The notes: generated from the sequence alone by a model not told the origin. Shown: positions 1 to 9,229, counted from the first letter of the stretch. The stretch: DNA of 64,000 nucleotides from Bacteroidetes bacterium SB0662_bin_6 (GCA_009839485.1 VXPQ01000032.1:216982-280981); one strand, 5' to 3'. Translations and numbers: made by a program.

Positions 1-6
1 ACTACA

Positions 7-420
7 ATGGCCAGGCAGTCAAACGGCGCCGCTCCCCCAAAGGTGAGCATCATCAGCGAAGGGACGACCTTCGAAGGCACCCTCATATCGTCCAGTGACA
101 TGCGCATCAGCGGATGCGTCAAAGGATCCGTGGAAACCGCCGGCAAACTGGTGGTCCCGGAAAGCGGTTATATCGAAGGCAACGTCAAAGCGGCCTCGCT
201 CGACATTGCCGGGCGCATCAAGGGCTCCATCAACGTGTCCGGCAACCTCCTGCTGAAGAGAACGGCCATCGTGGACGCCAACATCCAGCTCGGCCGCCTC
301 ATGGTGGAAGAAGGCGCCATATTCAATGGAGAATGCCGTACGGGGGACCGGATCATTGATACCAGCGAAATTCCGGCATCGCCGGAAGGAACCGGCAATT
401 CCGAGCCTGCCCACGAATAA
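7..420 (+). CDS. Bactofilin (polymer-forming cytoskeletal protein)
   Basis: This 137-residue protein matches the bactofilin family: a short polar N-terminus, then a repetitive right-handed beta-helix core (about residues 18-110) with regularly spaced Gly/Ile/Val turns such as GCVKGSVETAGKLVV and GRIKGSINVSGNLLL, and a disordered Ser/Pro/Glu tail. Bactofilins polymerise without nucleotide into membrane-associated filaments that place cell-wall or envelope enzymes. The ATG lies six bases from the window edge, so its upstream region is not visible. It ends 18 bases before the AtpZ-like gene and may be cotranscribed with the ATP synthase genes. The family call is firm; the cellular role is inferred. 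Confidence 0.88.
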   Translation: MARQSNGAAPPKVSIISEGTTFEGTLISSSDMRISGCVKGSVETAGKLVVPESGYIEGNVKAASLDIAGRIKGSINVSGNLLLKRTAIVDANIQLGRLMVEEGAIFNGECRTGDRIIDTSEIPASPEGTGNSEPAHE

Positions 421-438
421 TCCGCCCGGAAACCGTCC

Positions 439-702
439 ATGCCTGTTCCAAACGGCAACGATTCCGGCGATCCCCGCAGCCATTTCAGAGAAGCCGGGTC
501 GCATCTCTCTCTGGCGCTGGAACCGGCGCTGACCCTTGTAATCTGGATAGTGATCGGCGTCCTGCTGGATCGATGGCTCGACACGACGCCATGGTTCGTG
601 CTTGCAGGACTGTGCCTCGGGTTGATCTCGATGTGCATCCAACTGGTGCGCGGGGTGAAGAAAAGCGAATCCCGGGAAAAGAAGCGCCCGCCGCAGGCCT
701 GA
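439..702 (+). CDS. AtpZ-like F0F1-ATPase accessory membrane protein
   Basis: An 87-residue protein with a charged N-terminus and two hydrophobic segments (about residues 27-45 and 50-70), ending in a Lys/Arg/Glu-rich tail. The size, the LLDRWLDTTPWF turn between the helices and the position ahead of atpI/atpB fit the AtpZ (putative F0F1-ATPase subunit) family. AtpZ and AtpI proteins are thought to help c-ring assembly or cation supply. The start is the first ATG after the bactofilin stop. The family call rests on topology and context more than on a long motif. Confidence 0.72.
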   Translation: MPVPNGNDSGDPRSHFREAGSHLSLALEPALTLVIWIVIGVLLDRWLDTTPWFVLAGLCLGLISMCIQLVRGVKKSESREKKRPPQA

Positions 703-834
703 AAGGCCGACTCTGAATTCATTGCATATTGGCTTTTTCCCAGGCTCTTTTGCTGTACATTAGGCGTTTGAGAAAAAAGGGCATATTTCCTGGTCGGGAT
801 TTCCCCGCGTTCTCGGGAAAATCGTTCCGCGCCA

Positions 835-1131
835 ATGGAAACGGAAGGATTGGGACTCGGTATCGGACTTGGTTGCCTGCTGGGCGTGTCATACGTGCTG
901 ATAAGCTTTTTATCGAATCGCATCGCACTGCAAAGCACCCGTAATCCAATGGCTGTCGTCATAGGCGCCATGCTGGTCCGCGTTGTGGTCACCCTGGGCC
1001 TGCTGGTCATCGCCTTGCGATGGCTGCCCGTGGCCCCGACAGGCTTGCTGGCAGGGTTTTTCGCGACGTTCCTCATAGGACTCGCGATCGAAATCCGGTT
1101 TTTCCACAGGAAGCAACCCCCGACGTCGTAG
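835..1131 (+). CDS. AtpI-like ATP synthase accessory membrane protein
   Basis: A 98-residue, strongly hydrophobic protein with about four short membrane segments (near residues 7-27, 38-48, 50-62 and 68-85) and a basic C-terminus. It lies between the AtpZ-like gene and atpB, where AtpI normally sits, and resembles the ATP synthase I family in size and topology. AtpI is not an essential subunit; it assists assembly of the c ring. The ATG at 835 fits the length of the family; about 130 bases separate it from the preceding gene, enough for an internal promoter, although no clear one is seen. Low sequence conservation in this family limits certainty. Confidence 0.65.
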   Translation: METEGLGLGIGLGCLLGVSYVLISFLSNRIALQSTRNPMAVVIGAMLVRVVVTLGLLVIALRWLPVAPTGLLAGFFATFLIGLAIEIRFFHRKQPPTS

Positions 1132-1168
1132 TTCCGGCCTGCGAAAAAAGGCCTTCTTATCGCACGAT

Positions 1169-2296
1169 ATGGCGCTGCACGAAAACATACGCTGCTTCCG
1201 GGTTATCCTGCTTCTTCTGGCAGGATGTGCGTTCCTTGCGCCCCCCCCGGCGTATGCCGCCGACGAGGGAGGAGAAATGGATGCCGTCGCTCACACGGCA
1301 GACGGCGTATATCTTGATTTCGCCCCGTTCGGCACGGTCGAACTCCCGCGCATTTTCCTGCGGAAAGACCCCTGGGGGCTGGATGTGTTTTCGTCCACCC
1401 GCTCCGCGCTGCTGTCGGAACGGTACGTGATCGAGCATGAAGAAGACGGACATGCGGAAGTCCTGCACGGCGAAGCCCTCCACGCCGCCATCGAGCACCA
1501 CGAGCACCTCTACGCCAAGCCGCAACCGGTCCTGGGAAGCATGGTGCTGGACCTGTCCATCACGCGCCATCTTGTGTTCGGCCTGCTGGCCGCTCTGATT
1601 ACGGTCGCCATCTTCGTCACGCTGGCCCGGCGCTACCGGCGCCCTGAAGACCGCGTTTCCGCACCGAGGGGCATCTTCCAGAACATGTTCGAAGCCCTTG
1701 TCGTCTTCGTACGCGATGAAATTGCTCAGCCATGCATCGGTCCCAAATACCGGCAATTCCTGCCGTTTCTGCTTACGGCATTCATGTTCATCCTGTGCTG
1801 TAACCTGATGGGCCTCGTGCCCTATGCAGGGGCCGCGACATCCAATATTTCGGTGACCCTCACGCTGGCCGCGTTCTCGTTCGTCGTAGGGCAGCGGCGA
1901 GGGTCCAGGGCATACTGGAAGCATATGTTCTGGCCGCCGGGCGTACCCTTGCCCGTCAAGTGTCTGCTCGCGCCGATCGAGTTGGTCAGCCTGTTCGCCA
2001 AGCATTTTGCGCTGGCGCTGCGGCTCTTCGCCAACATGATGTCCGGTTCCCTGCTCATCCTGAGCCTGATCGGCATCATTTTCACGATCAACGTGCTGTT
2101 CGGCAGCCTTACGGCTACCGTGGTGGCCCCCGTCGGGGTCGCGTTCACGTTGTTCATTTCGTTCATCAAGATCGCCGTGGCGTTCATACACGCTTTTGTG
2201 TTCACGCTGCTGTCGGCGATTTTCTTCGGCATGGCCGTAGAGGAGCATCACGAAGACGAAACGCATGCCGAGGAACAGCCGGCCCTTGCCGGGTAA
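1169..2296 (+). CDS. atpB: ATP synthase F0 subunit a
   Basis: Subunit a (375 residues) forms the two proton half-channels of F0 next to the c ring. The fourth-helix segment RLFANMMSG carries the essential Arg, and the last helices (FTLFISFIKIAVAFIHAFVF) are typical. The protein is about 100 residues longer than E. coli subunit a: it has a cleavable-looking signal peptide (residues 1-30, ending PPPAYA) and an extra N-terminal region of about 90 residues facing the periplasm, as is usual for Bacteroidota-group enzymes. The C-terminus is rich in His and Glu. It is followed 82 bases later by atpE. Confidence 0.96.
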   Translation: MALHENIRCFRVILLLLAGCAFLAPPPAYAADEGGEMDAVAHTADGVYLDFAPFGTVELPRIFLRKDPWGLDVFSSTRSALLSERYVIEHEEDGHAEVLHGEALHAAIEHHEHLYAKPQPVLGSMVLDLSITRHLVFGLLAALITVAIFVTLARRYRRPEDRVSAPRGIFQNMFEALVVFVRDEIAQPCIGPKYRQFLPFLLTAFMFILCCNLMGLVPYAGAATSNISVTLTLAAFSFVVGQRRGSRAYWKHMFWPPGVPLPVKCLLAPIELVSLFAKHFALALRLFANMMSGSLLILSLIGIIFTINVLFGSLTATVVAPVGVAFTLFISFIKIAVAFIHAFVFTLLSAIFFGMAVEEHHEDETHAEEQPALAG

Positions 2297-2357
2297 ATGC
2301 GGCAAGGGATTTGCCGGACAACCTCACCATCCGAACCTCTTTTTTCGAATCACCTGA

Positions 2358-2615
<258 letters not shown>

Positions 2616-2631
2616 GCTCTCATTCCCGGCG

Positions 2632-2663
2632 CCGGATTGCCGCCGCTCCTGCGGCGCATCCGG
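2632..2663 (+). other. Stem-loop between atpE and atpF
   Basis: CCGGAT (2632-2637) pairs with ATCCGG (2658-2663), and inside it GCCGC (2639-2643) pairs with GCGGC (2651-2655) around a seven-base loop. No T-run follows, so it is not a standard terminator. It starts 17 bases after the atpE stop codon. A 3' hairpin here could protect atpE mRNA or hold back read-through, helping to make c subunits in excess; that role is inferred. Confidence 0.6.
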
Positions 2664-2709
2664 ACGACATCCCTGGGACGTCAGGGAATAATCCACCATC
2701 GATTTGGCC

Positions 2710-3219
2710 ATGGATATCATCTTAGCCCAGAGTCTTCTCGAGCCGAATGTGGGACTGATCTTCTACAAGGTCCTCGTGTTCGCACTGTTGCTGTTCGTGC
2801 TTGGCAAGTTCGCGTGGAAACCCATCGTGAGCGCATTGAGCGAACGCGAAGAAACCATTGACACGTCGATCAGGAAGGCCGAGCATGCGCTCGAAGAAGC
2901 CCGGAAGACCGGGGAGAAAAACGAAGAGGCCCGGCGCGCGGCGGAAGAGAACGCCCGACGCGTTATGCAAGATGCCCGCGCGGCGGCCGAGCGGGTGCGC
3001 ACCGACGAACTGGAAAAGACGCGGGCCAGAATCCGGCAGATGCAGGAACAGGCGCAAGCCGAAATCGAGCGGGAGAAGCAACGCGCGCTGGATGAACTGC
3101 GGGATGAAGTGGCCGGCCTTGCTATTCACACCGCCGAGCAGATTCTCGAAGAGACACTTGACTCGCCCAGGCAGCGCAAACTGGTCGATCGCTTTATCGA
3201 GCAGCTTCCCAAAAATTGA
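2710..3219 (+). CDS. atpF: ATP synthase F0 subunit b
   Basis: The 169-residue protein has one N-terminal membrane helix (about residues 13-30), followed by a long charged coiled coil rich in Glu, Arg, Lys and Ala, and a C-terminal segment that contacts delta. This is the peripheral stalk subunit b, which stops F1 from turning with the rotor. The ATG at 2710 is preferred; a TTG two codons upstream (2704) is also in frame. Length is normal for the family. The coding region ends in the ATP synthase gene string with atpH following. Confidence 0.94.
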   Translation: MDIILAQSLLEPNVGLIFYKVLVFALLLFVLGKFAWKPIVSALSEREETIDTSIRKAEHALEEARKTGEKNEEARRAAEENARRVMQDARAAAERVRTDELEKTRARIRQMQEQAQAEIEREKQRALDELRDEVAGLAIHTAEQILEETLDSPRQRKLVDRFIEQLPKN

Positions 3220-3305
3220 CCGGCGCCCCGAATGCCTCGGAGCTTTTTCATGCCCCTTTCCGGAAATCGCACCCTCCTCCTGCCCACCCTCGAAGCGAAC
3301 GGACC

Positions 3306-3851
3306 ATGGTAGTAGCCCGCAGATACGCACGTGCGCTGTACGAGGAAGCCGAGCGCGCCTCGAAGGTCGAACGCGTCGACGCAGACCTCGCGTTGGTCCG
3401 GGCGACCCTGGAGGAGTCGGAAGCGCTGGAGCAGCTTTTTCGGAATCCGATCGTTGCCCGCGAGAAAAAACATGCCGTCGTACGCGCACTGTTCGAAACG
3501 CGCCTGGACGATCTAACGCTGCGGTTTCTCGACATGCTTGTCGGCAGACAACGCGAAAGCCTGTTTGTCCGGATTGCACAGGCATGGCGGAGCCTGCATG
3601 ACGAACGCCTCGGCATCGTGGAGGCCGAAGCCCGCGTCGCTTCGGAATTCAGTGAAGAGGAACGCGCCGGACTCACGGAAGCGCTCGAGCAATTGACCGG
3701 CAAGAAGATCCGGCTGAATGTCCGGAAGGACGCCGGACTGATCGGCGGGTTGGTCGTCCGCATCGGGGACACGGTGTACGACCGGAGCGTGCGCCACCAG
3801 CTTGAGGCGCTCCGCGACCGGGTGACCCTCCGGCCTCTTTCCATGAATTAA
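3306..3851 (+). CDS. atpH: ATP synthase F1 subunit delta
   Basis: A 181-residue OSCP/delta protein, starting MVVARRYARALYEEA as in the family. The N-terminal helical domain (about residues 1-105) binds the top of alpha, and the C-terminal part (RKDAGLIGGLVVRIGDTVYDRS) contacts subunit b; this last stretch is the family signature. The ATG at 3306 matches the usual N-terminus; the same frame opens earlier at a TTG (3216), which would add 30 unlikely residues. It sits between atpF and atpA in the usual order. Confidence 0.95.
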   Translation: MVVARRYARALYEEAERASKVERVDADLALVRATLEESEALEQLFRNPIVAREKKHAVVRALFETRLDDLTLRFLDMLVGRQRESLFVRIAQAWRSLHDERLGIVEAEARVASEFSEEERAGLTEALEQLTGKKIRLNVRKDAGLIGGLVVRIGDTVYDRSVRHQLEALRDRVTLRPLSMN

Positions 3852-3921
3852 CGGCGTGCACGCCTTGAGGGAACGGCCGGACATCGCTTGACGAGCATGC
3901 GCATGCGTAACCAGTGACGAT

Positions 3922-3961
3922 AGAAACATTATGACCACGTCAGAAACATTATGACCACGTC
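3922..3961 (+). repeat. Perfect 20-bp tandem duplication over the atpA start codon
   Basis: The 20-base unit AGAAACATTATGACCACGTC occurs twice back to back (3922-3941 and 3942-3961). Each copy carries an ATG (3931 and 3951). As 20 is not a multiple of three, the first ATG opens a seven-codon frame (MTTSETL) whose TGA at 3952-3954 overlaps the second ATG, giving an ATGA coupling motif. The second ATG is the atpA start. Confidence 0.95.
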
Positions 3962-5540
3962 AATTCGACCAGATGAAGTGACCTCGGTTCTGAAGAGCGC
4001 GTTCGGCGATCTGGAAACGGGGACCGATGTCTACGAAGTCGGGACCGTCCTGCAAACAGGGGACGGCATCGCGCGGCTTTACGGACTTTCGAATGTACAG
4101 GCCGGAGAGTTGATCACGTTTCCGGCGAGCGGAACCACCGGCATGGTGCTCAACCTCGAGGAGGACAACATCGGGGTCGTGCTGTTCGGCGAAGTCGATT
4201 CGGTCAGGGAGGGCGACGAAGCGCGCCGGACCCGCCGCATCGCGTCGATCAACGTCTCCGAAGGCATGCTGGGGCGCGTGATCGATCCGCTCGGCAACCC
4301 GATAGACGGGCGCGGCCCCATTGCGGGCGAACCCTTCGAAATGCCGCTGGAGCGCAAGGCCCCGGGCGTCATCTACAGGCAGCCAGTGAACGAGCCGCTC
4401 CAGACGGGCGTCAAGGCCATCGATTCGATGATCCCCATCGGGCGAGGGCAACGGGAACTCGTCATCGGGGACCGGCAGACCGGCAAGACCGCCGTACTGA
4501 TCGACACGATCATCAATCAGAAATCGACCCAGGACACCGACAAGCCGGTTTTTTGCATCTACGTGGCCTGCGGGCAAAAAGCGTCCACCGTGGCCCATGT
4601 GATGCGGGCGCTCGAAGAGCACGACGCCATGGCCTATACTGTCATTGTGAATGCGCCTGCTTCTTCGCCGGCTCCGCTGCAGTTCATCGCCCCGTACGCC
4701 GGGGCCTGCATCGGGGAGTATTTCCGGGATACGGGCCGGCATTCCCTCGTGGTATACGACGATCTTTCCAAGCAGGCGGTCGCCTATCGGGAACTGTCGT
4801 TGCTGCTGCGCCGCCCGCCGGGGCGCGAGGCGTATCCGGGCGACGTGTTTTACCTGCACAGCCGCTTGCTGGAACGGGCCGCCAAGATCAACGAAACGAA
4901 GACGGTCGCAGTCCAGATGAACGATGTCCCCGAATCGCTGCAAGGAAAGGTGGAAGGAGGCGGCTCTCTGACCGCCCTGCCCGTCATCGAAACGCAGGCC
5001 GGGGACGTGGCCGCCTATATCCCAACGAATGTGATTTCCATCACGGACGGCCAGATCTATCTGGAAACGAACCTTTTCAACGCGGGGGTGCGTCCGGCCA
5101 TCGATGTCGGGATTTCCGTATCCCGCGTGGGCGGCAACGCGCAAATCAAGGCGATGAAAAAGGTCGCGGGCACGCTGCGCATCGACCTCGCGCAGTACCG
5201 CGAATTGCAGGCCTTCGCCAAATTCGGGTCCGACCTGGATCCGGCCACCCAGCGCCAGTTGCTTCGCGGGGAACGCCTCGTCGAAATTCTGAAGCAGGGC
5301 CAGTATGCGCCCGTTCCGGTGGAAGAACAGGTGGCCGTAATATTCGTGGCGACGCAGGGATTGCTGGACGCGGTGCCGGTACACCGCCTGCGTGAACTGG
5401 AAACCGAATTCATCGGCAAGTTGCAGATACAGCACAAGGACCTGCTCGACGCCATCCGCGAAACGGGCGAGCTTACGGATGAACACCGGGAGGTGCTCTC
5501 CAGCGTGGCGAGCGATCTGGCGGACCTTTTCCGGGCGTAG
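3951..5540 (+). CDS. atpA: ATP synthase F1 subunit alpha
   Basis: The 529-residue alpha subunit carries the N-terminal beta-barrel (about residues 25-95), the nucleotide-binding domain with the P-loop GDRQTGKT (residues 173-180) and a C-terminal helical bundle. Alpha alternates with beta in the F1 hexamer and binds non-catalytic nucleotide. Conserved stretches such as [20 protein letters not shown] and [20 protein letters not shown] confirm it. Its start codon lies in the second copy of a 20-base tandem repeat, so a seven-codon reading frame ends exactly on it. atpG follows 20 bases later. Confidence 0.98.
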   Translation: MTTSIRPDEVTSVLKSAFGDLETGTDVYEVGTVLQTGDGIARLYGLSNVQAGELITFPASGTTGMVLNLEEDNIGVVLFGEVDSVREGDEARRTRRIASINVSEGMLGRVIDPLGNPIDGRGPIAGEPFEMPLERKAPGVIYRQPVNEPLQTGVKAIDSMIPIGRGQRELVIGDRQTGKTAVLIDTIINQKSTQDTDKPVFCIYVACGQKASTVAHVMRALEEHDAMAYTVIVNAPASSPAPLQFIAPYAGACIGEYFRDTGRHSLVVYDDLSKQAVAYRELSLLLRRPPGREAYPGDVFYLHSRLLERAAKINETKTVAVQMNDVPESLQGKVEGGGSLTALPVIETQAGDVAAYIPTNVISITDGQIYLETNLFNAGVRPAIDVGISVSRVGGNAQIKAMKKVAGTLRIDLAQYRELQAFAKFGSDLDPATQRQLLRGERLVEILKQGQYAPVPVEEQVAVIFVATQGLLDAVPVHRLRELETEFIGKLQIQHKDLLDAIRETGELTDEHREVLSSVASDLADLFRA

Positions 5541-5560
5541 CGCACGGACTGATTTGATTC

Positions 5561-6484
5561 ATGGCCAATCTCCGGGACATACGAAACCGGATCGAGTCGA
5601 TCCGCAATACGCAGCAGGTGACGCGCGCCATGAAGATGGTGGCGGCCGCCAAACTGCGGCGCGCGCAGGAACGCATATTCAGCACGCGCCCGTATGCATA
5701 CCGGCTGGGGGCGGTCATCAGCCGCCTCAAGGAGCAGCTCGACGCCACGGAACACCCGTTGCTGCAGGAGCGCGAAGAGACCCGGAGCATCCTGTTTATC
5801 GTCGTGACGGCCGACCGCGGTCTGGCGGGCGCCTTCAACGCCAATATCGTCAAGGAAGCGGAACAGGCGATGGCGGCATACGAAGCCGTACGCAAGGCCG
5901 GCAACCTGCATGTGCTGGCCGCGGGCCGGAAAGGGCATGACCATTTCACCCGCAGGGGATATAAGATGGTCGGCGATTTTCGCGGGATCTTCGACCGGAT
6001 CGAGGTGGACACGGCCCGGAAAATCGTCGAACAGGCCGTGGACGGGTATCTGAACGGTTCCTGGGACGAGGTGAAGATCGTTTACAACGAATTCCGGAAC
6101 ACCATCGCCCAGAACCGGGTCGTCGAACCGTTTCTGCCGATCCCGAAGAAGCAGTTCCTGACGCCGATCATGGAGGCCCGAGGCAAAGGAGACGCTCAGG
6201 CGGACAGCGACCGCACCGCCGGCGATTCCATCTTCGAGCCGGAAGCGGAATCCGTCCTGCACGAGTTGTTGCCGAGATACCTGCACTACCAGGTATGGCG
6301 CGTGCTGCTCGAATCGAATGCGGCGGAACAGGGCGCCCGCATGGTGGCCATGGACAATGCGACCTCCAATGCGGAAGAGTTCCTGCGCAACCTGAAGCTG
6401 AAGTACAACCGGGCGCGCCAATCCGCGATCACCACGGAGATCATCGAGATCGTTTCGGGAGCCAACGCCCTGGAAGCCGGATAG
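5561..6484 (+). CDS. atpG: ATP synthase F1 subunit gamma
   Basis: The gamma subunit (307 residues) is the central rotor shaft. The N-terminal helix with RNRIESIRNTQQVTRAMKMV and the C-terminal helix ending NRARQSAITTEIIEIVSGA form the coiled coil in the alpha/beta hexamer, and the middle Rossmann-like part has the usual TADRGLAGAFN segment. There is a modest insert near residues 205-225 (MEARGKGDAQADSDRTAGDS), a region that varies in this group. It is the last ATP synthase gene here: atpD and atpC do not follow; a tRNA gene does. Confidence 0.97.
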   Translation: MANLRDIRNRIESIRNTQQVTRAMKMVAAAKLRRAQERIFSTRPYAYRLGAVISRLKEQLDATEHPLLQEREETRSILFIVVTADRGLAGAFNANIVKEAEQAMAAYEAVRKAGNLHVLAAGRKGHDHFTRRGYKMVGDFRGIFDRIEVDTARKIVEQAVDGYLNGSWDEVKIVYNEFRNTIAQNRVVEPFLPIPKKQFLTPIMEARGKGDAQADSDRTAGDSIFEPEAESVLHELLPRYLHYQVWRVLLESNAAEQGARMVAMDNATSNAEEFLRNLKLKYNRARQSAITTEIIEIVSGANALEAG

Positions 6485-6587
6485 AATCCGCATCGCAGGG
6501 CATCGAACCTCGCAATTCTTCCGGCGTTAGCAGGGATCCTGAAATGCAAACGAAACGTGCGCCGGGATGCGTCCCGCAAGCGCAACG

Positions 6588-6675
6588 GGAGAGGTGGCCG
6601 AGCGGCTGAAGGCGCTCCCCTGCTAAGGGAGTATACGGCGACCCCGTATCGTGGGTTCGAATCCCACCCTCTCCG
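6588..6675 (+). tRNA. tRNA-Ser (anticodon GCU)
   Basis: The acceptor stem is GGAGAGG (6588-6594) with CCTCTCC (6668-6674). The anticodon loop CTGCTAA, flanked by CTCCC/GGGAG, gives anticodon GCU, reading AGC and AGU serine codons. There is a long variable arm as in all tRNA-Ser, and a T-loop in GTGGGTTCGAATCCCAC. The 3' CCA is not encoded. It lies about 100 bases after atpG and 35 bases before glpK. Confidence 0.95.
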
Positions 6676-6687
6676 CATAGGATTTCA

Positions 6688-6700
6688 ATACATAATGTAT
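6688..6700 (+). promoter_or_regulatory. Perfect 13-base palindrome just before glpK
   Basis: ATACATAATGTAT is a perfect inverted repeat of six bases around one A. It ends ten bases before the glpK ATG and starts 13 bases after the tRNA-Ser gene. It could be an operator for a glycerol regulator, or contain a -10-like element; nothing in the sequence decides between these. Confidence 0.35.
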
Positions 6701-6710
6701 ACCCCTCCCC

Positions 6711-8213
6711 ATGCCCAACCCAGGATATATTCTCGCCCTCGACCAGGGCACAACCAGCTCTCGGGCCATCCTTTTCGACCATAGCGGCGCCATCCGGGGC
6801 GTTGCGCAACGCGAGTTCCGGCAGATCTTCCCGCAGCCCGGCTGGGTCGAGCACGACCCGGAAGAGATATGGTCTTCCCAGGCAGGCGTAGCCGCCGAAG
6901 TGCTGGCGGAAGCGAACCTTTCCGCCTCCGACGTGGCCGCCATCGGCATTACGAACCAGCGGGAAACGACCGTTGTCTGGGACCGCCGCACCGGCAAGCC
7001 GATCCACAATGCCATCGTATGGCAGGACCGCCGCACCGCAGGCATGTGCGACCGGCTGCGGGAAGCCGGACGCGCCGACTTTATCCGCTCCCGGACCGGC
7101 CTGGTCCTCGACGCCTACTTCTCCGGCACCAAAGTCCGCTGGATGCTCGATAACGTGGAGGGCGCCCGGGAACGGGCGGAGCGGGGCGAGCTGGCCTTCG
7201 GCACCGTGGATTCCTGGTTGATCTGGAACATGACCTCGGGCCGCGTGCATGTCACCGACGCCACGAACGCCTCGCGGACCCTGCTCTATAATATCCATAC
7301 GAACGAGTGGGACGACGAACTGCTGGACATCTTCGGCGTGCCGCGCAGCGTGTTGCCGGAGGTCCGCTCGTCGAGCGAGGAGTATGCAAAAACCTCGGAG
7401 GACACGTTCATGCCGAACGTCCCCATCGCGGGCATCGCCGGGGATCAGCAGGCGGCCCTTTTCGGGCAGGTATGCACCACGCCGGGCATGGTCAAGAATA
7501 CGTACGGCACCGGGTGCTTCCTCTTGATGCAGACGGGCGAGGAAGCGGTGCAATCGAACAACAATCTCCTCACCACCATTGCCTGGCGGATCGGCGACCG
7601 GACTCAGTATGCGCTGGAGGGCAGCGTGTTCATCGCGGGCGCCGTCGTACAGTGGCTGCGGGACGGCCTTGGCATCATCCAGGCTTCGTCGGATGTGGAA
7701 GACCTCGCGCGTTCCGTGCCCGACAACGGAGGCGTGTATTTCGTGCCGGCATTCACCGGACTGGGCGCCCCGCACTGGGATCCGTATGCACGCGGAACCA
7801 TCACGGGATTGACGCGCGGCGCTACCGCCGGACACATCGCCCGCGCCGCGCTGGAAAGCATCGCCTTCCAGACGGCGGACCTGATCCGGGCAATGGAAGC
7901 GGACGCGGCGCTGCGCCTTACCGAACTGCGCGTCGACGGCGGGGCCACGGCCAATAATCTGCTCATGCAATTCCAGGCCGACCTGCTGGGCGTCCCCGCG
8001 GTACGCCCCCGCATCGCCGAAACGACCGCGCTGGGGGCCGCCTATCTCGCCGGTCTTGCGGTGGGATTCTGGGCGGACCAGGAGGAAATTTCCACGCAAT
8101 GGCAGGTGGATCGACGTTTCGAACCCGCCATGGAACGTGACCTTGCCGAAGGCCTGCTCGGGCAATGGCGGCGCGCTCTCGAACGCGCCGCAGGCTGGGA
8201 AACCTCTTCCTGA
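6711..8213 (+). CDS. glpK: Glycerol kinase
   Basis: This 500-residue FGGY-family kinase phosphorylates glycerol to sn-glycerol 3-phosphate with ATP in the cytoplasm. The N-terminal [18 protein letters not shown] is the phosphate-binding loop of the family. Later blocks include [35 protein letters not shown] and [20 protein letters not shown]. Length is as expected. glpF lies about 100 bases downstream, so the pair handles uptake and trapping of glycerol; no glpD dehydrogenase or regulator gene is next to it. A perfect palindrome immediately upstream may be regulatory. Confidence 0.97.
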   Translation: MPNPGYILALDQGTTSSRAILFDHSGAIRGVAQREFRQIFPQPGWVEHDPEEIWSSQAGVAAEVLAEANLSASDVAAIGITNQRETTVVWDRRTGKPIHNAIVWQDRRTAGMCDRLREAGRADFIRSRTGLVLDAYFSGTKVRWMLDNVEGARERAERGELAFGTVDSWLIWNMTSGRVHVTDATNASRTLLYNIHTNEWDDELLDIFGVPRSVLPEVRSSSEEYAKTSEDTFMPNVPIAGIAGDQQAALFGQVCTTPGMVKNTYGTGCFLLMQTGEEAVQSNNNLLTTIAWRIGDRTQYALEGSVFIAGAVVQWLRDGLGIIQASSDVEDLARSVPDNGGVYFVPAFTGLGAPHWDPYARGTITGLTRGATAGHIARAALESIAFQTADLIRAMEADAALRLTELRVDGGATANNLLMQFQADLLGVPAVRPRIAETTALGAAYLAGLAVGFWADQEEISTQWQVDRRFEPAMERDLAEGLLGQWRRALERAAGWETSS

Positions 8214-8245
8214 GGATGCCTTTCTGCTCTCCCGTCTGTACTTTA

Positions 8246-8281
8246 GGATATTCTGATCAAAACCGCTTCGATCAGCGCTTC
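8246..8281 (+). repeat. Dispersed hairpin element, copy 1
   Basis: This 36-base intergenic element matches a second copy at 45922-45957 in 30 of 36 positions. Its core is CTGATC, then AAAACCGCTTC, then GATCAG: a six-base stem around an eleven-base loop. It lies in the gap between glpK and glpF. The loop is identical in both copies. Confidence 0.65.
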
Positions 8282-8310
8282 GCTTCCGCACACCATCCCC
8301 CCTTGCGTCC

Positions 8311-9024
8311 ATGACCCCCTTTTTTGCAGAAATCATCGGAACCGCCTTGCTGATTCTGCTGGGCGACGGCGTCGTAGCGAACGTCCTGCTCAAAGGAACC
8401 AAGGGCCAGAGCTCCGGCTGGATCGTCATCACCTTCGGGTGGGGTATGGCCGTGTTTGCGGCCGTATTCTGCGTCGCCGCCTTTTCCGGCGCACATATCA
8501 ACCCCGCGGTAACCCTTGGCCTGGCCATAGCCGGCAAATTCGCCTGGGCGGCAGTGCCTTCCTACCTGATCGCGCAATTTATCGGCGGTGCGCTGGGCGC
8601 CTTCCTGACCTGGCTGCATTACCGCCCGCATTTTTTGAATACCGAAGACGGAGACCTGAAGCTGGGCGTTTTCTGCACCGCCCCGGAAATCCGGAGCACC
8701 GGAGCGAATTTCATTTCCGAGGTCATCGGCACGTTCGTGCTCGTTTTCGGCGTACTGTATATTGCGGCGCCTGAAGTGGGTCTGGGCGCCCTGGACGCCC
8801 TGCCGGTGGGACTGCTTGTGCTGGCCATTGGCCTGTCCCTCGGCGGAACGACCGGATACGCGATCAACCCGGCCCGTGACCTGAGCCCGCGCATCATGCA
8901 TGCCCTCCTTCCTCTCGGAAAAGGCAAGCGGGACAGCGACTGGGGCTATGCATGGATCCCGGTAATCGGTCCGTTTGCAGGCGCCGCACTCGCTGCCCTG
9001 GCCTATGGCGTACTGAGCGCATAG
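8311..9024 (+). CDS. glpF: Glycerol uptake facilitator (aquaglyceroporin, MIP family)
   Basis: A 237-residue MIP channel with six membrane helices and both half-helix loops: the first filter motif GAHINPAVT (NPA) and the second YAINPARDLSPR (NPARD). The Asp after the second NPA is the mark of glycerol facilitators rather than pure water channels. It lets glycerol diffuse across the inner membrane, to be trapped by the kinase encoded just upstream. The ATG at 8311 fits the family N-terminus (MTPFFAEIIGTALLILLGDG). The gap before it contains the dispersed hairpin element. Confidence 0.95.
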   Translation: MTPFFAEIIGTALLILLGDGVVANVLLKGTKGQSSGWIVITFGWGMAVFAAVFCVAAFSGAHINPAVTLGLAIAGKFAWAAVPSYLIAQFIGGALGAFLTWLHYRPHFLNTEDGDLKLGVFCTAPEIRSTGANFISEVIGTFVLVFGVLYIAAPEVGLGALDALPVGLLVLAIGLSLGGTTGYAINPARDLSPRIMHALLPLGKGKRDSDWGYAWIPVIGPFAGAALAALAYGVLSA

Positions 9025-9129
9025 GCCCGCGCACATCATCCACTCCCGGCGCTGCCGCCTGCTCAGGAACCGGAGGGAACGGCAACTTGTAATGTATTGG
9101 TTTGCCGGGAAATGATCGAACGGCTCCCG

Positions 9130-9216
9130 GGAGGGGTGGCAGAGCGGACGAATGCACCGGTCTTGAAAACCGGCGTACCCTCGCGGGTACCGGGGGTTCG
9201 AATCCCTCCCCCTCCG
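9130..9216 (+). tRNA. tRNA-Ser (anticodon UGA)
   Basis: The acceptor stem GGAGGGG (9130-9136) pairs with CCCCTCC (9209-9215). The anticodon loop CTTGAAA between CCGGT and ACCGG gives UGA, reading UCA and other UCN serine codons. The long variable arm (GCGTACCCTCGCGGGTACC) and the T-arm GGGGGTTCGAATCCCTC complete it. CCA is not encoded. A strong intrinsic terminator follows directly. Confidence 0.95.
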
Positions 9217-9229
9217 CGTTCCTTGCCGC

